Assembly: GCF_023091745.1 (NCBI RefSeq)
Contig: NC_068920.1
Span: forward strand, 62,001 to 126,000
DNA from: Budorcas taxicolor
Taxonomy: Eukaryota; Chordata; Mammalia; Artiodactyla; Bovidae
Reading direction: 5' to 3'
Length of the DNA: 64,000 nucleotides
Part shown: positions 33,033 to 42,462 of the stretch, in pieces
Layout: each line of letters begins with the position of its first letter
How positions within the stretch are numbered: the first letter of the stretch is position 1
The notes under the pieces: generated by a model
What the model was told of the DNA's origin: nothing
Databases searched by the model: none
What the model saw: the letters and a program-made list of their open reading frames with translations, nothing else
Program-made: the position numbers and the translations under genes

Positions 33033-33348
33033 GGGGCTTCCCTGGTGGCTCAGGGGTATAAACTCCGCCTGCCGACATAGGAGACATGGGTTTAAGTCCT
33101 GTGCTGGGAAGAGCCCACATGCCATGGAGAAACTAAGCCAGTGAGCCACAACTATGGAGCCTGTGCTCCAGGGCTGCCACTACTGAAGCCTGCCCTAGAA
33201 CCCACACTCCACAGCAAGAAAAGCCACTGCAATGAAAAGCCCGCGCACTACAACAAAGAGTAGCCCCCGCTTGCTGAAACTAGTGAAAGCCCATATGGAA
33301 ACAAGTCCCAGCACGGCCAAAAATAAACAAACAAATACAATTATTAAA
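33033..33348 (+). mobile_element. Long tRNA-derived SINE
   Basis: Head 'ggcttccctggtggctcagg' and the long CHR body ending 'cccagcacggccaaaaataa'. Confidence 0.85.
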
Positions 33349-33915
33349 AACAACAAAGAATGGAGGACCATGGCTGGCATTCACAAATGGCAGCACGATG
33401 GAATCAAACCTGTGTCTATAACTACAGACCGGTTCTGGGAGGGAGGTGAGTGGAGATGAAGAGGCAGAGGGAACCAGGGGAGCGTGCGATGCTGGCCTGC
33501 TTTACCTCCCAAGGATGCGACATGGCTCTTTCTTTCCCGGGTGTGATTTGAGGACTCCCTCAAGGAACACCCACCAGTACTGACTTCTGGACACACACAG
33601 TGCTTCACATCCCAGCATCATTCATCTCCTTCTCCTAACTAGGAGGACATACTCCTTAAGCTTTTCCCTTGAAGGTCTGTCAATGGCAGAGGCACACAGA
33701 GGCCGCCCTGGAGGAAAGAGTATCTGAGCAGAGTCACAAGAAGGAGCAGAAAGAGAAAGATTTTAAATTTGATGCTCTATCTTAAACATTCATGAAGGTT
33801 GCACATTTTTCTCCACAATAAAGGTGTGGATTTTTAAATGTATGTGCTTTACTATAAAAATAATACCCCCTTTGCAATGATGCGTGTCACCTCTGTGCTC
33901 TGGTGTCCCCTAGCA
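33349..33915. other. Unassigned spacer
   Basis: Nothing I can support as a gene or repeat. Confidence 0.4.
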
Positions 33916-33916
33916 C

Positions 33917-34165
33917 AGCAGTCCCCAACCTTTGGCACCAAGGACGGGTTTCATGGAAGACATTTTTTTCCCAAGGACTAGGATGGGGTGGGGGGTATGG
34001 ATGGACTTCAGGATGATTCAAGTGCATTACATTTATTATACACTTTATTTCTATTACTATTATATCAGCTCCACCTCAGATCATCAGGCATTAGATCCTG
34101 GAGGTGGGGGACTCACCTCAGACTGGGTCATTTTTCATTTTGAGAAAACAAAATTTAGGTATTAA
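33917..34165 (+). mobile_element. hAT-Charlie-type DNA transposon relic
   Basis: Starts CAGCAGTCCCCAACC followed by 'tttggcaccaaggacgg', the known start of non-autonomous hAT-Charlie (MER1-type) elements. An inverted relative is at 52325-52526. Confidence 0.7.
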
Positions 34166-34751
34166 GAGCCCTGGTTAAAAATTAAATCGTACCTGAAAAT
34201 GCTATGACTATATACTTGCTGTCATCGTGACTACAATTCCGTTATCAGATTAGCCCAAGGAGAAGGAGGAAACTGGGGTCAGGAAGGAGAGAGGCAGCAG
34301 GAAAGAAAATTGGAATATTCAATGGACTTGCTCGAAGCCTCTGACTCTTGTCTCAGACCCAGACATCACAGTGACAGGCACTATGACAGACTGCGGCCTC
34401 CACTGAGCCCCACACTGTGAGAGACAGTGACCAGAACCTGGATTGAAGTCTCCTGACAATTATGATCTTTTAAAAGAGAAGCTTGATTTTTCAATTTACT
34501 GTATTTGTCAGCTATTTACATTATTTGGGAAATTTTGAGCCACTTGACACATGCAGTTTAAAAACCTCATTAGCAGTGCTCATACCTGCTCTTAGTCACC
34601 CAGCCTGACAGGGAAATCCATAATTATGGCTGAGACTAACAAGGAAGCCAGCAAACGACACTTCTTTTTATATTTTCCTTGTCCATATGAAAATGGTTGA
34701 TGAACAGGGTCTTACATTTAAATTCTGGATTTATATATGATAAAGGTCTTT
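34166..34751. other. Unassigned spacer
   Basis: No recognised feature. Confidence 0.4.
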
Positions 34752-34953
34752 GTGTGTGTGTGCCCAGTTGCTTGTTCGTGTCTGACTCTTTGTGACTCTA
34801 TGGACCACCAGGCTCCTCTGTCCATGGAATTTTCCAGGCAAGAATACTGCAGTGGGTTGCCATTTCTTCCTCCAGGGGATCTTCCTGACCCAGGGCTTGA
34901 ACCCTTGTCTCCTCCATTGGCAGGAAGATTCTTTACCATTGCAACACCTTCTA
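34752..34953 (-). mobile_element. Bov-tA SINE with (TG)n start
   Basis: Begins with a short TG run and 'gcccagttgcttgttcgtg', ends with the inverted head region. Confidence 0.85.
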
Positions 34954-35093
34954 CTATTGACTAACTGCAAGGTAGAGAGGAAAATCAGAGAAAATTCACT
35001 TTGAAAGCCACCTTAAACACAGGATGAGTTGCATGGCACTTGTCATTTTGATGAGAACAGAAATGCAGTCCAAGTTTCCATACCTTTCTCCTC

Positions 35094-36160
35094 AGTTCAG
35101 TTCAGTTCACTTGCTCAGTCACTCAGTCGTGTCCGACTCTTTGCGACTCCATGGACTGCACCACGCCAGGCTTCCCTGTCCATCACCCATTCCCCGAGCT
35201 TGCTCAAACTCATGTCCATCGAGTTGGTGATGCCATCCAACCATTTCATCCTCTGTCATCCCCTTCTATCTTTCCCAGCATCAGGGTCGTTTCCAATGAG
35301 TCAGTTCTTCGCATCAGGTGGCCAAAGTACTGGAGTTTCAGCTTCAGCATCAGTCCTTCCAATGAACATTCAGGACTGATTTCCTTTAGGATGGACTGGT
35401 TGGATCTCCATGCAGTCCAAGGGACTCTCAAGAGTCTTCTCCAACACCACAGTTCAAAAGCATCAATTCTTTGGCACTCAGCTTTGTTGATAGTCCAGCT
35501 CTCACATCCATACATGACTACTGGAAAAACCATAGCCTTGACTAGACGGATCTTTGTTGGCAAAATAATGTCTCTGCTTTTTAAAACGCCATCTAGGTTG
35601 GTCATAACTTTTCTTCCAAGGAGCAAGCGTCTTTTAATTTCATGGCTGCAGTCACCATCTGCAGTGATTTTGGAGCCCAAGAAAATAAAGTCTCTCACTG
35701 TTTCCATTGTTTCCCCATCTATTTGTCATGAAGTTATAAGACTGGATGCCATGATCTTAGTTTTCTGAATGTTGAGTGTTAAGCCAGCTTTTTCACTCTC
35801 TTCTTTCACTTTCATCAAGAGGCTCTTTAGTTCTTCTTCTCTGTCTGACATAAAGGTGGTGTTATTTGCATATCTGAGGTTATTGCTATTTCTCCCGGCA
35901 ATCTTGATTCCAGCTTGTGCTTCATCCAGTCCGGCATTTCACATGATGTACTCTGCATAGAAGTTAAATAAGCAGGGTGACAATATACAGCCTTGACGTA
36001 CTCCTTTCCCTATTTGGAAGCAGTCTGTTGTTTCATGTCCAGTTCTAACTGTTGCTTCTTAACCTGCATACAGATTTCTCAGGAGGTCTCAGGTGGTCTG
36101 GTATTCCCATCTCTTTGAGAAATATCCAGTTTGTTGTGATCCACACAGTCAAAGGCCCAC
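35094..36160 (-). mobile_element. BovB LINE, inverted, about 1.07 kb
   Basis: Antisense copy whose 3' end shows the diagnostic repeats of CAGTT at 35096-35108. Coding text on the minus strand includes METVRDFIFLGSKITADGDC and CESWTINKAECQRIDAFEL (35246-35707), then RT text up to the DHNK motif near 36140. It is interrupted by stops. Confidence 0.92.
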
Positions 36161-36790
36161 AAGATGGCAAAGTAAAAGGGTGTGTGCTTATCTTCTCCTG
36201 CAAGAACTCCAAAATTACAACTTACTTTCTCCTCAACCTCCCATGTTTATTCCCTCTCCTAGATCCAGACTCACTTGACTCACCAACTCCAGAAGATGGT
36301 GGGAGCCAGAGGAGATCTCATTGATCATCTGGTCTCATCCAACTTTTTGACTCTATAAATGGGAAAGTAGAGTCTCCACTGTTGGCTACCCTCAGCTGGT
36401 TAGTGGAGCATCAGAGACTGGGAGCTGGGTCTCTAGACATCCAGGCTGAGGATCTTTCTGCCAGAGGCTACTAGAGAATTGCTATCGTGTGAAGTTTGAG
36501 AGGCAGACAACTGATTGGAAGAGGCATGAGGTCAGGGGACTGGTCATAGAGTTCCATTTGCACCGCAAGGACCTTGCATGCATGTAGAGTGTATTTTTAT
36601 TTTGGAAAGCCTGGGGACTGAGGGAGATTATAGCAGGTGACAAGGTCCCCGCAAGCCCCTTCTGGCAGCATGAACACAACTCACGTGCAGAGCCATTTTT
36701 GGCATCCCTGGGAAGAGATGGAGAATCATTCAGTAAATTCAGTAAATTCCTTTCAAAATATCAAAAATTACTAAGATCATCCAAAAATTA
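36161..36790. other. Unassigned spacer
   Basis: No gene or repeat confidently recognised; a weak MIR-like stretch may lie around 36320-36380. Confidence 0.35.
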
Positions 36791-36792
36791 CT

Positions 36793-37034
36793 AAGAAGCT
36801 CCAACACTTTGGTTACTTGATGTGAAGAGCTGACTCATTGAAAAAGACCCTGATGCTGGGAAAGATTGAGGGAGGAGAAGGGGACGACAGAGGATGAGAT
36901 AGCCGGATGGCATCACTGAGTCAATGAACATGAGTTTAGGCAGATTCCTGGAGATAGCAGAGGACAGGGAAGCCTGGTGTGCTGCAGTTCACAGGGTCAC
37001 AGAGTCAGACACGACTGAGCGACAGAACAACAAC
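36793..37034 (+). mobile_element. BovB 3' tail fragment
   Basis: From 'ctccaacactttggttactt' to 'gactgagcgacagaacaac', the last 240 bp of BovB. Confidence 0.85.
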
Positions 37035-37111
37035 TAAGATCCTCATATGATAGCACTTGGGTTTAATCATCCATTGGGTCAGTAGATTGCAATGGTAAGA
37101 ATTAGGCTTTA

Positions 37112-37392
37112 GGACTTCCCTGGTGGTACAGTGAATAAGGATCGGCCTGCCAGTGCCGAGTACACGGGTCTGATCCACGGTCTGGAAGATTTCACGTGCT
37201 GCAGAGCGGGTAAGCCCGTGAGCCACAACTACTGAAGCCTGTGTTCCTGAAGCCTGTGCTCTGCAGCAAGAGAAGCCACAGCAACGAGAAGCCCGTGCCC
37301 CACAACAGAGAGTAGCCCCCACTTGCCACAACTAGAGACAGCCTGTGCAGCAATGAAGACCTAGCACAACCCAAAATAAATAAATGAATGAA
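37112..37392 (+). mobile_element. Long tRNA-derived SINE
   Basis: Head 'ggacttccctggtggtacag', CHR-type body, and a tail of AAATAAAT units. Confidence 0.85.
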
Positions 37393-37407
37393 TTTAAAAA
37401 AATTAGG

Positions 37408-38237
37408 TTTTAGGGAATGTAAATTGGTGCAGCTGCTATGGAAAACAGTATGGAGGTTCCTCAAAAAACTAAAAATAGAGTTGCCATATGATCCAGCAAT
37501 TCCACTTCCGGGGATATAGCCAGAGAAAACTAATTTGAAAAGATACATGCACCCCAGTGTTCATAGTAGCACTATTTACAATAGCTATGACATGTAGACA
37601 ACCTAAATGTCCATTGACACATGAATGGAAAGGCAGATGTGGTACATACATACAATGGAATACTACTCAGCCATAAAAAGAATGAAATGATGCCATGTGC
37701 AGAAACACAGATGAACCTAGAGATTGTCAGACTAAGTGAAGTCAGATGGAGAAAGACAAATCATCATACATCACTGATGGATAGAATCTAAAACATGATG
37801 CAGGGAATTCCCTGGTGGTCCAGAGGTTAGGATTCCAAGCTTTCACTTCTGAGGGTGTGGGTCCAATCCCTGGTTGGGGAACTAAGATCCCACAAGCTGT
37901 GCAGCCAAAAGTAATAAAAATAATAAAATAAATGATACAAATTTATCTGTGAAACAGAAACAGACTTCACAGACATAGAAAGCAAACTTGTGGTTGCCAA
38001 GCAGGCAGTAGGGAGTTTGGGGTTAACAGATACAAACTATTTTATGTAAAATGGGTAAACAACAAAGTCCTACTGTATGGAACAAGGGATTATATTCAGT
38101 ATCCTGTGATAAACCGTAATGGAAAAGAATATGAAAAAGAATGTATGTATGTATGTATAACAGAATCATTTTGCTATATGGCAGAATTAACATGACAGTG
38201 TAAATCAACTCTACTTCAATAAAATAATTGTTTTTTT
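37408..38237 (+). mobile_element. L1 ORF2 end and 3' UTR with nested SINE
   Basis: Sense L1: 'tggaaaacagtatggaggtt', 'gttgccatatgatccagca', then 3' UTR-like text ending 'tcaactctacttcaataaaa'. A tRNA-derived SINE interrupts it at 37803-37935, and (TATG)n occurs at about 38142-38158. Confidence 0.85.
37803..37935 (+). mobile_element. tRNA-derived SINE nested in L1
   Basis: Head 'gaattccctggtggtccaga' through 'gcagccaaaagtaataaaa'. Confidence 0.85.
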
Positions 38238-38577
38238 AAAGAGTTAGGCTTTAGAGTGCAACCAATCTGGGTTCAGGCCTAGGCTGTACCCCTTACTACT
38301 ATTCTACTAGGCTTGCTGTACAAGCTCAATGCATGTTAGCTGCAGTTGCTGTTGATGCAGAAAAGAGACAGTGACAAGTGGACACTGAGGATACAGTTGA
38401 CTCGTACTCATTTGTATTTTAAAAGTAGAACAGCATCTACCTGAATGACTGGTAAATATCTGTGACTGGAATTATTTACTCAGACCACAGATAATGCTTT
38501 GTGTGCAAACTGGTTGATTTGAGCCTGTTAGGGTAAATCACTCTCTGGGGTCTTTGGACCATGGTGGCAGTACCTCT

Positions 38578-38768
38578 GATGCAGTAGAAGAACATGGATT
38601 TTGGAGTTTTACAGTCCTGGGTTCACATCCCAGCTTTGCCATGTCCTACATGTGTAACCTTTGATAAGTTGCTTAACTTCTCTGAGTCTCATTTTCCTCA
38701 TCTCTAAAATAAAGGATAATACCTACCTCACAAGGTCGTTGGGAGGATCAAACGATACAATGTCCACA
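38578..38768 (+). repeat. MIR SINE
   Basis: Well-preserved MIR order: 'cctgggttcacatcccagct', 'ataagttgcttaacttctct', 'gtctcattttcctcatctc', 'aggatcaaacgatacaatg'. Confidence 0.8.
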
Positions 38769-38781
38769 GCAACCTAAGGGA

Positions 38782-38818
38782 CTGCTGCTGCTGCTGCTGC
38801 TAAGTCGCTTCAGTCCTA
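38782..38818 (-). repeat. (CTG)n and Bov-A fragment
   Basis: Six CTG triplets joined to 'ctaagtcgcttcagt', the inverted end of a Bov-A2 element. The rest of the SINE is missing. Confidence 0.7.
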
Positions 38819-39667
38819 ATGGACAATGGGTGTCAAATAAATGCTCATTTGTAGTCTCATAACTTGGGCAAAGCTTCATAATCCACGTGAGTTTGAAAGC
38901 CATTTTTTAAACTGCAGAGGGCTTGGACATTAAGACCTTCATACCTGGAAGGACTGGCGGCCCCTTCTCTGAAAACAGGGAGAAGAACAAACTCAGCTCC
39001 ACAGTCAACAGTCCTTCCTGTGTTTTATGATTTCTTGTATTCTCTAGAGACAGCTTCCGTCTCTACCCAGTATCTCTTACCTAATTTAACTCTTCTCTAC
39101 TTGTTCTTCTCCCTTCCTTGATCTTTCTGCTCACTCCTAGCTGGTAAGCCCCACAGAAGCCCTGGCACTGGGAAGGCTATGAGCTGGTGCCACGGTCTCC
39201 CGAGGGCCATCTGGGAGCAGCTGGACCCACGCCAAACCACTTTGTAAAGAGTGGCCCTGACCACGACGTTGACAGGAGTGGTGGAGCAGGGCCTGCACGA
39301 GTCATTTTCCTGATGGCTGAGGCAGGAGCACCATCAGTCAGGACAGCCCCACCCTTCTTCCCTGGAATGCAAGGCTGAAGGCCCTGTGAAGGGCAGACTA
39401 TTCTACAAATCAGAGATGGATCCGGGCAGCAGCTAGTGCAGTGGGCTGAACAGTGATCAGTTTTCCCAGGAGGTGTGGTTGCTCACTGCCAGGGAGCCTG
39501 GAAGACACTAGACTCAGGGCCTCTGTCTTCCCTGTCTCCTGCCCAGTCTCCCTCACACCTCTGTTCACCTGGGGGATGAATGAAAGAATGTGTACAGTCT
39601 TAGAAACTTCTCACACTGGTGGCAAGACCCATGTCAGACTCTCCTCCCCTCTGGGAAGTACTTTGCC
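38819..39667. other. Unassigned spacer
   Basis: A 63-codon frame at 39187-39378 is Pro/Gly/Ala-rich and unrecognised. I see no splice or promoter context for it. Confidence 0.35.
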
Positions 39668-39668
39668 C

Positions 39669-39850
39669 AAGACTTCCCTGGTTGTCCACTGGTTAAGAAT
39701 CTGCCTTCCAAGGCAAGGGATGTGAGTTCCATCCCTGGTCAGGGAACTAAGATCCCACAAACTATGGGGCGACTAAGCCCCTGTACCAAAACCAAACAGA
39801 GGCCTGAGTGCCACAACAAAGACCCAGTGCAGACAGACGCAAAAAAAGAA
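39669..39850 (+). mobile_element. tRNA-derived SINE
   Basis: Head 'agacttccctggttgtccac' and body to 'gtgcagacagacgcaaaaaa'. Confidence 0.85.
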
Positions 39851-40444
39851 CATCCCTTCCACTTCCTGTTTCTGGAGCTGCACAATGGGCTCCATCTTTT
39901 CCTACAAATCAGTATGAAAAGAGTCCATCCTCAAAGAAATGTTCATCCCTGGCCAAATTTTGTTTTCACATTTTTTCAGAAATTTGGGAAACCAGTACCC
40001 CTGTTTCTAGTCCCCGGCTTTTCACTGACATCTCAGGAGCAGGCAGACACTCTTAGATCTGCTTGTCAGGCAGAATCGGAGCGAAGAGCCAAAAAGACCG
40101 TGTGACCGTGGGATGGAGACCAAAGAGCAGGAGGCTTAGCATTTCAGGTAAACAATCCAAGAGTGGCAGCTGCTAGCATTTCCTATTTATTTATCTTTTT
40201 AAGGCTAAATATCTGTTTCTTGTTCTCACACTCAGAAGGTGTTTGCCTAGCACAACTTTAGAAACCCAGAAACCGTCCACCAAATATATACCTCCAGTAC
40301 AACTTGGGGGTTCATTAGATTAATTGATTAATAGTGGTTAATATATACTTTTAAATCCTTTTATTAAAAGGGCCACCTAAGCCCCGAGTACCATTATAAC
40401 CAGGCCTAATGAGGTCAGTGGTTTATAGAGAGGGCTTTAAAGCA
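39851..40444. other. Upstream flank of LYG2
   Basis: Apparently unique sequence just upstream of the putative TATA box, free of recognisable young repeats. It is the natural place for LYG2 control elements, but I recognise no specific binding sites with confidence. Confidence 0.4.
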
Positions 40445-40453
40445 TATATAAAG
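40445..40453 (+). promoter_or_regulatory. LYG2: Possible LYG2 TATA box (TATATAAAG)
   Basis: TATATAAAG in unique sequence 1.97 kb upstream of the ATG exon. A start near 40475 would be followed by candidate donors at 40483/40484 (AAG|GTGAGA) or 40725/40726 (CAG|GTTAGT). The same plan of TATA, non-coding leader, intron and ATG exon is seen for LYG1, which supports it. Without transcripts the leader's end stays open. Confidence 0.4.
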
Positions 40454-40751
40454 CTCCTCCCAGATTGGAGGTACAGGATGAAGGTGAGAGAGGCAGGCAA
40501 GTATGCATGCTGGTGTTTAAAATCTTCTCCACAGCACAAGAGCTTCACTGAAGGCAGTGGATTGAAACCAGGAAGATGGAAATTTGCTAATGGATTTTCG
40601 AACTTTAACCAACCTGTTATAGGACCAAGGTCACCACTGTGTAAAGTCCTGACAAGTTGCCGCTGAGTTCAGAAGACCTTCTCAAAGAGAAACGAGAGAT
40701 TTTTTTCTGCAAAGTCCCAAACCAGGTTAGTCCTAGCTTTACTGTGTTTTT

Positions 40752-40998
40752 TGTTTTTTAATTGGAGTATAATTGCTTTACAATCTTGTGTTAGTTTCTG
40801 CTGTACAATGAAGTATATCAGCTATAAGTATACATATATCCCCTCCCTATTAAGCCTCCCTCCCCAACTACCCCCACCCCTCTCCCACTCCTGTAGGTCA
40901 CAGAGCGCCAGTGAGCTCCTTGTGCTCTATAGCAGGTTTCCACTAGCTATCTGTGTTACACATGGCAGTGTATATATGTCAGTCCTAATCTCCCAATG
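40752..40998 (-). mobile_element. L1 3' UTR fragment in putative LYG2 intron 1
   Basis: Inverted L1 3' end ('aattggagtataattgcttt', 'gctgtacaatgaagtatatc', C-rich run). Confidence 0.8.
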
Positions 40999-41358
40999 TA
41001 GCCAGTATGGAGAACAGTTTGGAGTCCTAGCCTTGTTATATCTTGTAAAACGCATAAGCTGCTTTTTGAATGAAGCCAAGAATAGAGCCCACGGAGGAAG
41101 AAATGGAGCACAGCAAACCTCTTCTGAGTCATGATCTCAAAGGTTCCTCTTATCAAAAGTGGTTTCTTTTGACTTTCTCAGGAGACTAGTACAAGAATAG
41201 GAACAAAATTGTGGTGTGACCTTGTTTGGAGATGGACGGGAGTGTGTGTGTAGGTAACATATGTAAGTAGTTGTTCATAGACTCCTGTGCTGATCAAGAG
41301 GGGTGGAACAGGAGGGTGGGAGGGAGGCTGAAGAGGGAAGGGAATATATGTATACCTA
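40999..41358. other. Unassigned spacer
   Basis: No recognised feature. Confidence 0.35.
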
Positions 41359-41359
41359 T

Positions 41360-41908
41360 GCAGATGGTGACTGCAGCCTTGGAAGAAAAGTTATGACCAA
41401 CCTAGACAGCATATTAAAAAGCAGAGACATTACTTTGCCAACAAAGGTCCGTCTAGTCAAGGCTGTGGTTTTTCCAATAGTCATGTACGGATGTGAGAGT
41501 TGGACTATAAAGAAAGCTGAGCACCAAAGAATTGATGCTTTTGAACTGTGGTGTTGGAGAAGACTCTTGAGAGTCCCTTGGACTGCATGGAGATCCAACC
41601 AGTCCATCCTAAAGGAATGAGTCCTGAATATTCATTGGAAGGACTGATGCTGAAGCTGAAACTCCAGTACTTTGGCCACCTGATGCAAAGAACTGACTCA
41701 TTTGAAAAGACTCTGATTCTGGGAGAGATTGAAGGTGGGAGGAGAAGGGGATGACAGAGGATGAGATGGTTGGATGGCATCACTGACTCAATGGACATGA
41801 GTTTGAGTAAGCTCTGGGAGTTGTTGATGGACAGGGAGGCCTGGTGTGCTGCAGTCCACGGAGTCACAGAGTTGGACATGACTGAGCGACTGAATTGAAC
41901 TGACCTGA
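41360..41908 (+). mobile_element. BovB LINE 3' end
   Basis: 5'-truncated copy: coding text with KVMTNLDSILKSRDITLPTK and CESWTIKKAEHQRIDAFEL, then the tail ending 'gaattgaactgacc'. Confidence 0.9.
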
Positions 41909-41917
41909 TGACTGATT

Positions 41918-42082
41918 TGGACTTCCTTGGTGCTCAGAGGTCAAGAACCTGCCTACCAAAGCAGGAGAAGTAGGTTAGATCCCTGAGTCAGGAAGATCCC
42001 TTGGAAGAGGAAATGCCACAGAGGAGCCTGGCGGGGCTACAATCCATAGGGCTGCAAGAGTTGGCAAATAAACAGCAACAAC
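41918..42082 (+). mobile_element. Bov-tA SINE with internal deletion
   Basis: Head 'ggacttccttggtgctcaga' and most of the tRNA-like part are present, but the 'cccactccagtattcttgcc' segment is missing, so the body is shortened. Confidence 0.8.
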
Positions 42083-42083
42083 A

Positions 42084-42168
42084 TGGTTGATTCAGGCCAC
42101 TGTATAGAAGAAACCAAAACAACAATGTAAAGCAATTATACCCCAATTTAAAAATAAATTTTAAAAAG
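42084..42168 (+). mobile_element. Short L1 3' end
   Basis: Text 'caatgtaaagcaattatacc' with an A-rich end, the terminal L1 segment. Confidence 0.6.
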
Positions 42169-42390
42169 ATGTTCATGGGCTCATGTCAGTATGAAATCTG
42201 GTTAAAATGAGTTGGGAGTTGGTGCTTAGGATAGAGAGTGATCCAATGAACTGAGTCTATGAGAATAATATCTTGGACACAAAAAAGGGCACTGAATTGA
42301 AAAGAAACTTTTTTAAGAAAATCAAAACTAGTTTCTTTGGGAAACTTTCAAGTTTTAAAATTAACCAGTTTCTCTTTTGAATCAGCACAG

Positions 42391-42462
42391 GTGCTGTAAG
42401 ATACGCGTCACTGCCTACCATGCTATCTTTTGCCCTGTTTGGGGGCCTTTTTGTCCTCATTG
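42391..42462 (+). CDS. LYG2: LYG2 first coding exon: 29-nt 5' UTR and signal peptide
   Basis: Acceptor CACAG at 42386-42390, ATG at 42420, donor GTAAGT at 42463. It encodes MLSFALFGGLFVLI plus one base of a Gly codon. The hydrophobic run marks a secreted product. This ATG is chosen because it gives the same 43-nt coding length and phase as LYG1. Confidence 0.88.
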
